A stretch of DNA of 39,691 nt from Chlorobiaceae bacterium (GCA_013334485.1 JAAXXL010000022.1:1-39691), one strand, 5' to 3'. Positions 18,315 to 28,746 are shown, counted from the first letter of the stretch. Notes: generated from the letters alone by a model not told the origin. Made by a program: numbers and translations.

Positions 18315-20078
18315 ATGGAACAATTCAATCTGCTTGACTATGGATTTATTCTCGGATACCTCCTTCTCACGCTTGTTATAGGCCTCTGGTTCTCAAAACG
18401 AGCCTCTGAAAATGTTGACGAGTTTTTTCTTTCCGGACGACAGCTCCCCTGGTGGATAGCCGGTACCGGCATGGTAGCAACCACCTTTGCCGCAGATACT
18501 CCCCTTGCCGTGGCCGGATTTGTTGCAAAAAACGGCATAGCGGGCAACTGGGTCTGGTGGACCTTTGTTTCCGGAGGCATGCTGACGGTATTCTTTTTCG
18601 CCCGACTCTGGCGCAGAGCTGAGATTCTGACCGATCTTGAATTTATCGAACTCCGTTACAGCGGTAAAGCCGCCCGGTTTCTGCGAGGATTCAAGGCACT
18701 CTATTTCGGCCTCTTTATCAACGCAGTCATCATCGGCTGGGTAAACCTTGCCATGTTCAAGATCATCAGGATCATGCTTCCCGAGCTGAACCCCGAATTG
18801 ACGATTGTCGTCCTTGTTGTGCTGACCACCTTCTATTCAGGACTCTCCGGCCTCTGGGGTGTCTCTATTACCGATGCTGTTCAGTTTGTCATTGCGATGG
18901 CGGGCTGCATTATTCTTGCGGTTCTTGCCGTAAACTCCCCGGCTGTCGTTTCGGCTGGAGGATTGACGAAAGCTTTGCCTGCATGGATGTTTGACTTTTT
19001 CCCCTCATTCTCTCCGACGGGTTCTGAACACTCTGTAACCGGAGCTGCCGCTCTCACTTTTGCCTCTTTTGCCGCCATGGCCTTTGTGCAGTGGTGGTCA
19101 TCCTGGTACCCCGGAGCCGAACCCGGAGGCGGAGGCTACATTGCCCAGCGTATGATGAGTGCCAAAAACGAAAAGCACTCACTCCTTGCAACTCTCTGGT
19201 TTACTGTAGCCCACTACTGCCTGAGGCCATGGCCATGGATCATTGTCGGTCTGGCAAGTCTTGTCATGTTCCCCGATCTCCCCATGAACCAGAAAGAGGA
19301 CGGGTTTGTCTATGTGATGAAAGCCGTACTCCCTCCGGGATTGAAGGGGCTCCTGATTGCCGCATTTCTTGCTGCCTACATGTCAACGCTCTCAACCCAC
19401 TTGAACTGGGGCACGAGCTATCTTATCAACGACTTCTACAAACGGTTCCTCAAAACCGACGGTGATGAAAAGCACTATGTCACCATTTCAAAAATCACCA
19501 CCTTTCTGACGGCGGCATTTGCCCTCTACATCACCTTCTTTGTGCTCGAAACCATAACCGGAGCCTGGGAGTTCATTATCCAGTGTGGTGCCGGTACCGG
19601 CTTTGTGCTTATTCTGCGCTGGTTCTGGTGGCGCCTTAACGCCTGGTCGGAAATCACTTCGATGGTGGTACCTTTTCTTGTTTTTGCCTGGATAAATTTT
19701 TTTACCTCCATTACCTTCCCCTTTTCGATTTTCATTATCGTGGCCATTACCATTGCCGTCACCCTCGTCGTTACCTATCTGACGAAACCGACGGAGCTTG
19801 CTCAACTCGAAACCTTCTACAGAACCACCAGGGTCGGCGGCCTGCTATGGAAAAAGGTCTCCAGGAACATGCCTGAAGTAGAGTCCGATAAAGGCTTTGC
19901 CATGCTCTTTGTTGACTGGGCACTCGGTATTGTGATGATCTATGCGATCCTCTTCGGTACAGGACGGGTGATTTTCGGAGACCTCACAGAGGGTGCTCTC
20001 TACCTTTGCGGCGGGTTAGTCGCCGGAGCACTCATTTTTGCTGACCTCAACCGCAGGGGCTGGAACAATCTCAACTAA
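18315..20078 (+). CDS. Sodium:solute symporter family protein
   Basis: 587-residue membrane protein of the SSS (SLC5-like) family with 12 or more hydrophobic helices. Typical segments are DEFFLSGRQLPWWIAGTGMV near the N-terminus, FYSGLSGLWGVSITDAVQF in the middle, and AAFLAAYMSTLSTHLNWGTS in the helix-8 sodium-site region. It couples sodium entry to uptake of an organic solute; the substrate is not deducible. The maf gene begins four bases after its stop, so the two are co-transcribed. Confidence 0.92.
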   Translation: MEQFNLLDYGFILGYLLLTLVIGLWFSKRASENVDEFFLSGRQLPWWIAGTGMVATTFAADTPLAVAGFVAKNGIAGNWVWWTFVSGGMLTVFFFARLWRRAEILTDLEFIELRYSGKAARFLRGFKALYFGLFINAVIIGWVNLAMFKIIRIMLPELNPELTIVVLVVLTTFYSGLSGLWGVSITDAVQFVIAMAGCIILAVLAVNSPAVVSAGGLTKALPAWMFDFFPSFSPTGSEHSVTGAAALTFASFAAMAFVQWWSSWYPGAEPGGGGYIAQRMMSAKNEKHSLLATLWFTVAHYCLRPWPWIIVGLASLVMFPDLPMNQKEDGFVYVMKAVLPPGLKGLLIAAFLAAYMSTLSTHLNWGTSYLINDFYKRFLKTDGDEKHYVTISKITTFLTAAFALYITFFVLETITGAWEFIIQCGAGTGFVLILRWFWWRLNAWSEITSMVVPFLVFAWINFFTSITFPFSIFIIVAITIAVTLVVTYLTKPTELAQLETFYRTTRVGGLLWKKVSRNMPEVESDKGFAMLFVDWALGIVMIYAILFGTGRVIFGDLTEGALYLCGGLVAGALIFADLNRRGWNNLN

Positions 20079-20082
20079 AACC

Positions 20083-20661
20083 ATGTACCAACCCCGTCTC
20101 ATCCTTGCGTCGCAATCACCGCGTCGCAAGGATATACTCTCGCTGATGCAGCTCCCCTTTGAGACGCTCCCGGTCGATACCGAAGAGACTCTCAACCCCG
20201 CGCTCTCGATTGAAGAGAACGTCACTTCGATTGCACTCAGAAAAGCAGAGGCAGCCTCCCGTCTTGCAGAGACATCAGAACAAAGAGCCATAATTCTGGC
20301 AGCAGATACCGTCGTTGCAAAGGGAAACCGCATCTATGGGAAACCGGCAGGATTTGACGAGGCTTTCGAGATGCTTAAAACCCTTCAGAACCGCTCGCAC
20401 AGGGTCTATACCGGCTTCGTTCTGCTCTCTGGCGCCAAATCTCACACGGAGTGCGTAACGACCACCGTAGAGTTTGAACCGATGAGTGACAAGGAGATCA
20501 CCCGCTACCTTATCTCCGAAAAGCCCTATGACAAGGCAGGTTCCTACGGCATCCAGGACCCCCTGATGGCTTGCCATATAAAACGGATCGAAGGGTGTTA
20601 CTACAACGTGGTAGGCCTCCCTCTTTCAAGGGTCTGCAAAGCACTCAAAGCATTTTTGTAA
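20083..20661 (+). CDS. maf: Maf family nucleoside triphosphate pyrophosphatase
   Basis: 192 residues. N-terminal LILASQSPRRKDIL is the Maf signature (S-x-x-R-x-x-L); ILAADTVVAKGNRIYGKP carries the catalytic Asp, followed by SHRVYTGFVL and DKAGSYGIQ. This set matches the dTTP/UTP pyrophosphatase (YhdE) branch, which hydrolyses non-canonical or excess nucleotides and is linked to septum control in some bacteria. Start: ATG at 20083, just after the symporter stop; an earlier in-frame codon lies inside the symporter gene. Confidence 0.93.
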   Translation: MYQPRLILASQSPRRKDILSLMQLPFETLPVDTEETLNPALSIEENVTSIALRKAEAASRLAETSEQRAIILAADTVVAKGNRIYGKPAGFDEAFEMLKTLQNRSHRVYTGFVLLSGAKSHTECVTTTVEFEPMSDKEITRYLISEKPYDKAGSYGIQDPLMACHIKRIEGCYYNVVGLPLSRVCKALKAFL

Positions 20662-20911
20662 GCTTGATTTACCTCTCGCAGGTTTGCCTCACAATTGAAT
20701 ATCCCGCAACACCAATAAATCCTGATCCTGAGAAAAGCATCAGGAACAACATCTGACTGCTCTGTCATAAACAATACCGTTACAAAAAGTGTTACATAAT
20801 TATATTGAGTGATTATCAAGTCATGACCCGTACTGTCGGACATTCATACATTTATGGATAGTTATCTCTGCCTGATTCAGGATAAACTTATTCACCTTCA
20901 AGGTCTCTATC

Positions 20912-23905
20912 ATGAAAAAACAGGCATCATCAAGGGAAAAAGAAACTGAGCCCGGTAAAGTTGTGCTCAAAAAAGAATCACCAATACCCTTTCCGATTAT
21001 CGGTCTTGGTTCGTCTGCCGGTGGACTTGAAGCGCTTGAACTCTTCATAAAAAATGTTCCGGACTCCTCAGGGATGGCTTTTGTGATTGTTCAGCACCTT
21101 GATCCGACCCACAAAGGTATTATGGCGGAGCTGCTTCAGCGAATTACGCCTATGCCGGTTCAGCAGGTCACTGACCAGCTTAAAATTGAACCGGACCATG
21201 TCTATCTCATTCCGCCAAACAAGAATATGACGATACTGCACGGAGTGCTGCATCTTCTTGACATGGTCAAGCCAAGAGGGTTACGACTGCCTATCGACTT
21301 CTTTTTCCGTTCAATGGCCGACGACCTCCATCAGCACTCCGTTGGGGTGATACTTTCAGGAATGGGTTCCGACGGGACTTTTGGCCTGCGGGCCATAAAG
21401 GAGAAAGGGGGGGCTGTTTTTGTGCAGGATCCTCTATCCGCAAAGTTTGACGGAATGCCCAGAAGTGCAATCGATGCAGGAGTAGCCGATGTCATTGCTC
21501 CGGTTGAAATGCTTCCGGAAAAAATCATCTCCTACCTCAAACACGTACAGATCAACTTCAAACAGACAGACAGCCTTGAAGATTCATCCCTGAGTGCTTT
21601 GGCAAAAGTGATTATTCTCCTTCGCGCCCAAACCGGACATGATTTTTCGCTCTATAAAAAAAACACCATCTATCGCCGCATTGAGAGGCGGATGAGCATT
21701 CATCAGATTCAAAAAATCTCGTTTTATGTCAAGTTTCTCCAGGAAAATCCCCAGGAAATCGAATTGCTTTTCAGGGAGCTTCTGATCGGCGTGACCAACT
21801 TTTTCCGCGATCCTGCCGCCTGGGAGACGATGAAAAAACGGGCTATTCCTTCTCTGATCGCCGCCCGCCCCTCCGGAGGGCTTTTGCGAGCCTGGGTTGC
21901 CGGATGCTCTACAGGTGAAGAGGCTTACACTCTGGCGATTCTCTTCAGAGAGGTTATTGATGCAACTAAACCAGCGGGGAATTTTAAACTCCAGATTTTT
22001 GCTACTGACCTTGACAAGGATGCTATTGACAAGGCACGGGCAGGAGTATACCCGTCAAATATTGTTGCTGACCTCACTTCTGAACGCATCAAGCACTATT
22101 TCGATAAGGATGACAGCGGTTACAAAATAAAGAGAGAGATCCGTGAAACCATCGTGTTTGCACCACATAACCTCATTATGGATCCGCCCTTCACCAAGCT
22201 CGATATTCTTGTCTGCCGCAATTTGTTGATCTATATGGAGCAGGAACTCCAGAAAAAGCTCCTGCCGCTCTTTCATTACAGCCTTAACAATGGTGGTATA
22301 CTCTTCCTTGGCAGTGCTGAAACCATAGGAGCCAATAGCTATCTGTTTGAAACCGTTGACAGTAAAGCACGTATTTTTCGCCACATTCATCAACATAGCC
22401 GAACAGTACCGATTGATTTCCCCTCATCATTAACCAACTGCCCACTGCCCTCCAGGGATAGTTCAGCTCTTCATCCTGTAACAGCAGCATCCGAGTTCAA
22501 TCTGAAAGCAACAACCGATCAACTGCTCCTTGATCACTATACCCCGGCCGCCGTTCTCACCAATGAAAACGGTGATATCATCTATATAAGCGGCCGTACC
22601 GGCAAGTACCTTGAGCCGGCTGCCGGAAAAGCCAACATGAATGTCTTTGCAATGGCCAGAGAGGGTATTCGTTATGACCTGAATATTCTTTTTGGTCATG
22701 TGCTGCATCAAAAAGGAGAGTTAACCAAAAAGGGTTTGAGTGTTGGGACCAACGGAGGGAAACAGATTGTTGATTTGAGTGTAAAGCTGCTTGAACAACC
22801 CGAATCATTGAGAGGGCTGTTCATGATTGTTTTTACCGACAGCACAAAAGTGGTTTCGGGCACGGCATCCATTGAGGCTCTGGCGGAATATTCCGGTGAC
22901 AACCGGATTGTAGTTCTTGAACATGAACTGCAAGAGGCAAAGGATGAGATTCTGAGCATTCGCGAACAGATGCAGACCTCACAGGAGGAACTTAAATCAA
23001 CCAATGAAGAGATGCAATCTGCCAATGAAGAGTTGCAGAGCACCAATGAGGAGCTGAATACCTCGAAAGAGGAGATGCAGTCACTGAATGAAGAGCTGCA
23101 AACGGTCAACCATGAACTACAGTCGAAGGTGAGCGATTTTTCGCAAACCAATAACGACATGAAAAACCTGTTGAACAGCACCGATATTGCAACACTCTTT
23201 CTCGATGATGAGCTTAACATTCGCCGTTTCACCAACCGTACAGCCACAATAATCAAACTGATTCCCGCTGACATTGGCCGCCCCATAACCGATATTGCAA
23301 CCGACCTGCATTATCCGACTCTGGAGAGCGATGCCCGTGAGGTGCTTCACTCGCTTGTGATGAGCGAAAAAAATGTCCCCGCATCCAACGACCGATGGTT
23401 TAAGGTCAAGATTATGCCGTACCGTACGCTCGATAATCGAATTGACGGGCTGGTGATTACCTTTAACGACATCAGCATCTCCACAAGACTCGCAGAGAGC
23501 CTGAAAGAGACAGACGAGAGTTATCGCTTTTTGATTGATACCATGCAGATTGGTGCCATGATTCAGGACGCACCCGGAACTGTTTTAATGATCAACCGGG
23601 AGGCACACCGTATTTTCGGATTCTCCAATGAAGAGATAAAGGGTAAGTCGCTCGATCAACTGCCCCTGAAATTTGTCCGGAGTGACGGCTCCGACCTTCC
23701 GCACGATGAACTCCCGTCACGGGTAGCTTTGCTGACCGGCAAACCTGTCAGAGGTACTGTCATCGGTATAATGGGACATTCAGACCATAAATTCACCTGG
23801 ATCAGTGTCAGTTGCTTTCCCCGTGTACGAAAAGGCGGTGATAAAGCAACGATGACCTATACCTCTTTTTTTGAAATTACCGGACCAAAACCTGTTACAA
23901 AGTAA
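20912..23905 (+). CDS. CheB-CheR fusion with coiled coil and PAS domains
   Basis: 997-residue cytoplasmic signalling protein. Domain order: CheB methylesterase (residues about 27-210, triad Ser35 in GSSAGG, His62 in VQHLDP, Asp154 in GMGSDGT); CheR methyltransferase (about 225-490, RRIERRMSIHQI, SAM site AGCSTGEEAYTLA near 330, LDILVCRNLLIYM); a PAS-like segment; a long heptad-repeat coiled coil (about 670-745, repeated STNEELQS/SLNEELQT units); and two PAS regions to the end. It lacks the receiver domain of normal CheB. No chemoreceptor, CheA or flagellar gene is present. It is followed after 21 bases by a hybrid kinase, so both probably serve one pathway that need not be chemotaxis. Confidence 0.93.
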   Translation: MKKQASSREKETEPGKVVLKKESPIPFPIIGLGSSAGGLEALELFIKNVPDSSGMAFVIVQHLDPTHKGIMAELLQRITPMPVQQVTDQLKIEPDHVYLIPPNKNMTILHGVLHLLDMVKPRGLRLPIDFFFRSMADDLHQHSVGVILSGMGSDGTFGLRAIKEKGGAVFVQDPLSAKFDGMPRSAIDAGVADVIAPVEMLPEKIISYLKHVQINFKQTDSLEDSSLSALAKVIILLRAQTGHDFSLYKKNTIYRRIERRMSIHQIQKISFYVKFLQENPQEIELLFRELLIGVTNFFRDPAAWETMKKRAIPSLIAARPSGGLLRAWVAGCSTGEEAYTLAILFREVIDATKPAGNFKLQIFATDLDKDAIDKARAGVYPSNIVADLTSERIKHYFDKDDSGYKIKREIRETIVFAPHNLIMDPPFTKLDILVCRNLLIYMEQELQKKLLPLFHYSLNNGGILFLGSAETIGANSYLFETVDSKARIFRHIHQHSRTVPIDFPSSLTNCPLPSRDSSALHPVTAASEFNLKATTDQLLLDHYTPAAVLTNENGDIIYISGRTGKYLEPAAGKANMNVFAMAREGIRYDLNILFGHVLHQKGELTKKGLSVGTNGGKQIVDLSVKLLEQPESLRGLFMIVFTDSTKVVSGTASIEALAEYSGDNRIVVLEHELQEAKDEILSIREQMQTSQEELKSTNEEMQSANEELQSTNEELNTSKEEMQSLNEELQTVNHELQSKVSDFSQTNNDMKNLLNSTDIATLFLDDELNIRRFTNRTATIIKLIPADIGRPITDIATDLHYPTLESDAREVLHSLVMSEKNVPASNDRWFKVKIMPYRTLDNRIDGLVITFNDISISTRLAESLKETDESYRFLIDTMQIGAMIQDAPGTVLMINREAHRIFGFSNEEIKGKSLDQLPLKFVRSDGSDLPHDELPSRVALLTGKPVRGTVIGIMGHSDHKFTWISVSCFPRVRKGGDKATMTYTSFFEITGPKPVTK

Positions 23906-23926
23906 AATCTGAACTGCAGATCGTTT

Positions 23927-26458
23927 ATGCATCCATTAAAACCCGTTTCTGATAATTTCTCGGAACTGCGTGCCAAAGCTGAAGCTGAACCGGGAAAAAT
24001 CCATACCAATGAAGTTGTGTTCTCCGCCTCTCCCGAGGAGATGCGGCGGCTGATTCATGAACTCTCTGTTCATCAGCTTGAGCTTGAAATGCAACATGAA
24101 GAGCTGTTCCAGTCGAGAGCTGAACTGGAAAAAAGTCTCAATCGATACACCGATCTTTACGACTTTGCTCCGGTTGGCTATCTGACACTTTCACAAGAGA
24201 GCAGAATAGTTGAAGGAAACCTGACTGCTGCCAATATTCTTGGTGTCAGCCGATCCCTGTTACCGGACAAATACCTCTATAACTTCATTGCAGCCCGGGA
24301 CAGTTCGCTCTTTACAGCTTTTCTTGCTTCTGTATTCAAAAGGAAGGGTGAACACTCGTTCTGCCAGGTATCGCTGAAGCAGCAATCGGTTCAGACCGAG
24401 AAATTACCTCCCGCAAACCTCATAACGGTTCGTCTTGATGCTGTCGTAAACGATAATGGGGAACAGTGCCGACTTGCGCTCTCCGATATCTCACGTCAAC
24501 AAAACGCGGAGAGTGTGATATCCGCCAATAATGAACGTCAGCAGCTCATTCTGAAAGAGACCCATTCCGGCTTTTGGGAGTGGGATATTCAGAGCAATAC
24601 TAACGTCTGGTCTGATGAACTCTGGCAAATGTACAGGCTGGAACCGCACTCCCTCGAAGCCTCATATGAGTTATGGAAAGAGTGCATTGTGCCTGAGGAG
24701 AGGCCAGTCATAGAGCATGCTGTCTGGCATGCCGTACAACAAGGGGAAGCGTTCTCTATTGAGTGGCGTCTCAATACTTCTATTCCGGGACCGGATCGCT
24801 GGCTTATGTCCAAAGGTATACCGTTCAAAGACAACCGTGGTCAGGTAACACAATATGTTGGAATTGTTATCGATATTTCCGAACTGAAACGGGCTCAGGA
24901 GACCGGAATAAAAGCACGGCTTTTCAGCAAAAACGTTATCGAAAGTATTCCCGGCGCTTTTTATATGATTGATGCCAATGCTCGTTTAACATCATGGAAC
25001 GCTATCCTGCGAGATGAAATTGCAGGCAAGCCTGAGAGCGAAATGATGCATACTCCGGCAGCGTCAGCCATTCATCCGCAGGATCAGGCTCTTGTACAAC
25101 AGGCAATCATGAGGGTGCTGCAAGGTGGTGTTGAAGAGGTATTAGAAGTGCGGGTGCTGCTGCGTGGCGGTCCGGCATTTCGATGGTACCTGCTGACGGG
25201 CAGAAGAATCATCATTGACGGAAATGCGTTTATGATTGGAACAGGTATCGATATTACCACAAAAAAGCAGATTGAAGAGGCAAATGCCCAGCTTGAAATG
25301 CAGCTCGTGCAGTCACAGAAAATGGAGATGCTCGGAACCCTTGCAGGAGGCATCGCCCATGACTTCAACAATATGCTTGGTGTAATACTTGGTTATACGG
25401 AGATGCTTCTTGATGAGCGCCCCTCCTCCGACCCGCTCTTTGCCGATCTCACAGCTATTCGCGAAGCAGCGTCCCGCTCTGCCGAGCTGACCCATCAACT
25501 GCTTGCTTTTGCCCGAAAACAGACGGTCATCCCTGAAGTTTTTCAGCTCAATGAAGCTGTTGAAAAACTTCTCCCCTTGCTGCATCGACTTATCGGCGAA
25601 AACATCACCCTTAACTGGCAACCGGCTTCAATCGATACGCAGATAAAAATTGATCCATCCCAGATTGACCAGATTCTTGTCAACCTCTGTGTAAACTCAA
25701 AGGATGCTATCACCGGAAATGGCACCATTACCATCAAAAGTGGCCGTTCCGATTTAGCTGAACCAGGAGAGGATCCTTCAAAGAAAACCACCCCATACAT
25801 AGCGCTTTCTGTAACGGATGACGGGTGCGGGATCGATAAAAACGATATCCCCCATATTTTTGAACCTTTTTTCACCACAAAGGAGCAGGGAAAAGGAACC
25901 GGGCTCGGGCTCTCTACCATCTATGGCATCGTCAAACAGAACAATGGTCGTATTGAGTGCAAGAGTGAACCCGGCACAGGAACAACCATTACCATCTATC
26001 TCCCCCTGAACAGGGAACAATCGGCTGTTGACGCCCTCAACAGGCCGGAAGAGCAGATTTTTCAAGGCAATCATACCATCCTTATTGTCGAAGATGAACC
26101 CGGCATACTCAAGCTTTGCAAGCTCATGCTTGAAGGTAAAGGGTACAAGGTACTGTCGGCAGAAACGCCCATGCAGGCAATAACCCTGGCCGATAACTAT
26201 AACGATAAAATTGATTTGCTGTTGACCGATGTCATCATGCCTGAAATGAATGGACAGGATCTCGCTGAAATCATTGCGGTACTCCGCCCCGACATGAAAA
26301 TACTCTTCATGTCAGGCTACACCGCCGATGCCTTTGGCGACACGCCAAATCTTCACTCCGAAGCCCATTTTATTCGCAAACCCTTCACCATATCATCACT
26401 GACCACAGCCGTCAACAATACACTCAACCCCGGAGCACCGGGTTCCGGCGTATCATAA
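23927..26458 (+). CDS. PAS-domain hybrid histidine kinase with C-terminal receiver
   Basis: 843 residues with no transmembrane segment, so cytoplasmic. Order: N-terminal coiled-coil region (LIHELSVHQLELEMQHEELF); three PAS domains (about 75-190, 200-325, 330-455); a HisKA domain with phospho-acceptor His478 in GGIAHDFNNMLG; an HATPase domain (N box VNLCVNSKDAI, G1 DDGCGID, F box EPFFTTK, G2 GKGTGLGLSTIYGI); and a receiver domain with Asp768 in LLTDVIMPEMNG and a conserved Lys in IRKPF. No DNA-binding output domain is attached. It is encoded 21 bases after the CheB-CheR fusion. Confidence 0.95.
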   Translation: MHPLKPVSDNFSELRAKAEAEPGKIHTNEVVFSASPEEMRRLIHELSVHQLELEMQHEELFQSRAELEKSLNRYTDLYDFAPVGYLTLSQESRIVEGNLTAANILGVSRSLLPDKYLYNFIAARDSSLFTAFLASVFKRKGEHSFCQVSLKQQSVQTEKLPPANLITVRLDAVVNDNGEQCRLALSDISRQQNAESVISANNERQQLILKETHSGFWEWDIQSNTNVWSDELWQMYRLEPHSLEASYELWKECIVPEERPVIEHAVWHAVQQGEAFSIEWRLNTSIPGPDRWLMSKGIPFKDNRGQVTQYVGIVIDISELKRAQETGIKARLFSKNVIESIPGAFYMIDANARLTSWNAILRDEIAGKPESEMMHTPAASAIHPQDQALVQQAIMRVLQGGVEEVLEVRVLLRGGPAFRWYLLTGRRIIIDGNAFMIGTGIDITTKKQIEEANAQLEMQLVQSQKMEMLGTLAGGIAHDFNNMLGVILGYTEMLLDERPSSDPLFADLTAIREAASRSAELTHQLLAFARKQTVIPEVFQLNEAVEKLLPLLHRLIGENITLNWQPASIDTQIKIDPSQIDQILVNLCVNSKDAITGNGTITIKSGRSDLAEPGEDPSKKTTPYIALSVTDDGCGIDKNDIPHIFEPFFTTKEQGKGTGLGLSTIYGIVKQNNGRIECKSEPGTGTTITIYLPLNREQSAVDALNRPEEQIFQGNHTILIVEDEPGILKLCKLMLEGKGYKVLSAETPMQAITLADNYNDKIDLLLTDVIMPEMNGQDLAEIIAVLRPDMKILFMSGYTADAFGDTPNLHSEAHFIRKPFTISSLTTAVNNTLNPGAPGSGVS

Positions 26459-26475
26459 AGCGTTGAAATCCTTTC

Positions 26476-27153
26476 TTAAAGCCCTTCTTTGAGGGCGGTA
26501 AGAAATCGGTGCGTATAGAGCTTGTCAACACTTGAGAGTTCACAGAGCTGGTCAAAGTAAATCACGGATATTCCGTATAGATGACGGATCCGCTCGATCA
26601 TTGAGAGCCACAAATGCGCGGTCATCTCCGCATCTGCCAGCGCACGGTGAAACGTTCCCGTCTGCGGGATGGCGGCATGTGAGACGAGCGTCTTCAGCTT
26701 ATGGTTCGGAGAGTCCTGATAAATTCTTCTTGACACGAGCAGTGAGCAGCAACAGGAGCCTTCATATGCCCGTTTCGCCCGTTTCAGCTCGAAATCCAGA
26801 AACCGACGGTCAAACGACGCATTGTGCGCAACAATATTACGACCGGCTATAAACTCTGAAAACTCAGCCATCACCACTTCACAGCCAGGCTGGCCTTTGA
26901 GCATCTTATTGGTAATACCGGTATAATCCTCGATAAACCGGCTGATCCGGAAGCCGGGATTCATCAGCTTTTGAAAGCGGTCGACAATCACGCCCTCTTC
27001 AAGAAGCACCGCACCGATCTCAATAGCCCGGTCACCATACTCGGGAGACAAGCCTGTCGTCTCAAAATCAAGCACCACCACACTGTCCGCTAACGTCCGC
27101 TGCATTGAAAAATTATCAAGTATCACATTTATGCCTGGCGATTGCGTAACCAT
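26476..27153 (-). CDS. DEDDh 3'-5' exonuclease (DnaQ / Pol III epsilon-like)
   Basis: 225 residues. Catalytic motifs in order: [12 protein letters not shown] (Exo I, Asp and Glu), [17 protein letters not shown] (Exo II, Asp), and [15 protein letters not shown] (Exo III, His and Asp). This matches the proofreading-exonuclease family, either the epsilon subunit of DNA polymerase III or a stand-alone relative. Start: ATG at 27153; an in-frame TTG precedes it and a later ATG at 27105 would still keep all motifs. It is encoded 38 bases after htpX on the same strand. Confidence 0.88.
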   Translation of the reverse strand: MVTQSPGINVILDNFSMQRTLADSVVVLDFETTGLSPEYGDRAIEIGAVLLEEGVIVDRFQKLMNPGFRISRFIEDYTGITNKMLKGQPGCEVVMAEFSEFIAGRNIVAHNASFDRRFLDFELKRAKRAYEGSCCCSLLVSRRIYQDSPNHKLKTLVSHAAIPQTGTFHRALADAEMTAHLWLSMIERIRHLYGISVIYFDQLCELSSVDKLYTHRFLTALKEGL

Positions 27154-27191
27154 CAACTCCGGCGTTGCCGGGCTCCGGCCCGGCAGAAGGC

Positions 27192-28067
27192 TCAGCTTGC
27201 CGATTGCAGCGCGGCAATCCTCGATTCAAGTGTAGGATGGCTGCTGAACAGCGCCATCATCCCGCCACCTGCAATCCCGCTCGCCGCCATTTCCTTCGGC
27301 AACTGGCCTGCCTGGAGGTTCCCCAGCGCGTGGAGGGCATCAATCATCGGACGTCGATCACCCATCAGCGCCGCCGCTCCCGCGTCTGCCCGGTATTCAC
27401 GTTTGCGTGAAAAGTACATAACAACTATGCTGGCCAGAATACCGAAAAGAATTTCACATACAATACTGCTGATCCAATAGCCGATGCCGGGTCTGCCCGA
27501 TTCATCCTCGTCGCCGCGAATAAAGCTGTCCACCCCGTAGGCGACAATTCTCGACAGAAAAATCACGAAGGTATTGAGCACTCCCTGGATCAGTGACAAG
27601 GTCACCATATCACCGTTTTCAATATGGGCAACCTCGTGAGCCAGCACTGCCTCAACCTGTTTGCGATCCATACTTTGCAAGAGTCCGGTCGAGACAGCAA
27701 CCAGCGATCTGGACTTGCTGGGGCCGGTAGCAAACGCATTGGGAGCGCCTTCGTAGATGGCCACTTCAGGCATCTGAAAACCTGCTTTGGATGAAAACCG
27801 CCTCACACTCTCCACAAGCCAAGCCTCCTCCTGGTTGGCCGGCTGCTTGATAACCCGTGCGCCGGTGCTCCATTTCGCCATGGTTTTGGACATCATCAGC
27901 GAAATAAAGGAGCCTCCAAAGCCAATCAGGGCTGCAAATGCCAGCAGCATACCCATATTCAATCCATTGCTGGTCAAAAAGCGGTCTACACCCAGAATAC
28001 GGGCACTTATCGAAAGTACCAGCATCACCGCCAGATTGGTCAACAAAAATAGAACCACGCGTTTCAT
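27192..28067 (-). CDS. htpX: HtpX-like zinc metalloprotease
   Basis: 291-residue M48-family inner-membrane protease. Two N-terminal helices, then [18 protein letters not shown], the zinc site HEVAH (HExxH) in [13 protein letters not shown], two further helices, and the third zinc ligand Glu in [12 protein letters not shown]. HtpX degrades damaged membrane proteins during envelope stress. It ends with [13 protein letters not shown] as in typical HtpX. It borders the accessory island that follows. Confidence 0.96.
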   Translation of the reverse strand: MKRVVLFLLTNLAVMLVLSISARILGVDRFLTSNGLNMGMLLAFAALIGFGGSFISLMMSKTMAKWSTGARVIKQPANQEEAWLVESVRRFSSKAGFQMPEVAIYEGAPNAFATGPSKSRSLVAVSTGLLQSMDRKQVEAVLAHEVAHIENGDMVTLSLIQGVLNTFVIFLSRIVAYGVDSFIRGDEDESGRPGIGYWISSIVCEILFGILASIVVMYFSRKREYRADAGAAALMGDRRPMIDALHALGNLQAGQLPKEMAASGIAGGGMMALFSSHPTLESRIAALQSAS

Positions 28068-28401
28068 CCAACTTCTCCTCTGTGTAATTGTTATTAATCA
28101 GTTTTATTCCTTGCAAGGGAAACCCCCAGCCTCTTTCGACAATGTATACAATCCTCGCTTATCATAAATCGTTTTCATTTCACTATTCAGTTCAATGCAT
28201 TGGGCTCTTTTCATACTCCGGGAACTCCGGGAACGCCGAGCTCCAACCCGGCAGATATCAAAGAAGTTAGCAAGAGTTAGTCGAGGGGGACCCGCAAGCT
28301 CTCACTGCCTGGTTTGATGAATCATTGACATCTATGGAAGAGAAGATGCGCAGGTTCCCGGATTGTTTCCAGTCAGGTCGGAGAGACGTTAGTTGACACT
28401 G
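28068..28401. other. Gene-poor junction between htpX and the accessory island
   Basis: No intact gene. A tandem ACTCCGGGA motif occurs at 28218-28236. A plus-strand frame from 28271 (just after a TAG) to the TGA at 28396 encodes 41 residues with plausible coding character (EGDPQALTAWFDESLTSMEE), perhaps the tail of a decayed gene; I do not recognise it. Confidence 0.35.
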
Positions 28402-28722
28402 TTATGAACGACCTGCTACCGCACACCCCGCTGCCGCCTTTACTGAAACCCCGTAGTGCCGCAGATGGTAGACACTCCGATTGTTCTCGTAGAGCGTTCG
28501 GTTGGGGTTATCGGCCTCCATACGCAGTTCATGAACGGCCTTGGTAATCTGCACCGTAGTATAACCGCTCTTTAAAAGATATGCCCTGAGCAGCCCCTCC
28601 TCGATGTTGCTGTTGCCATTGCGCTCTTTCCAGTCGCCGGGATAGCGAAAGCCGAGTTCGTCACGGAACAGGTCAATAACGCGGTTCTGCGTTTCACGCT
28701 CAGCGTTGCCGATTATGCTCAA
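28402..28722 (-). pseudogene. hsdR: Truncated type I restriction endonuclease subunit R (hsdR copy A)
   Basis: 106 codons match the N-terminus of HsdR (IIGNAERETQNRVIDLFRDE, then GNSNIEEGLLRAYL and HLRHYGVSVKAAAG) before similarity stops and the frame ends in unrelated residues. A full HsdR has about 1000 residues with nuclease and helicase domains, so this is a 5' remnant without activity. Start: TTG at 28722 with AGGAGG (28730-28735) 7 bases upstream. The first part (28630-28746) is repeated almost exactly at 29408-29524. Confidence 0.85.
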
Positions 28723-28746
28723 GCAGTTACCTCCTCTAACAACGAG
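28630..28746 (-). repeat. 117-bp direct repeat, copy A (hsdR leader and 5' end)
   Basis: Matches 29408-29524 with three mismatches and no gap, at an offset of exactly 778 bases. It covers the ribosome site AGGAGG, the TTG start and the first 30 codons of hsdR. Together with copy B it brackets hicA-hicB. Confidence 0.93.

Noticed and set aside
20720-20745. TCCTGAT/ATCAGGA hairpin between maf and the CheB-CheR gene
   Set aside because: Seven base pairs, a 12-base loop and no U tract; too weak to call a terminator.
22930-23150. Tandem-looking DNA repeats inside the CheB-CheR gene
   Set aside because: They are the heptad repeats of a coiled coil in frame, not an independent DNA repeat.
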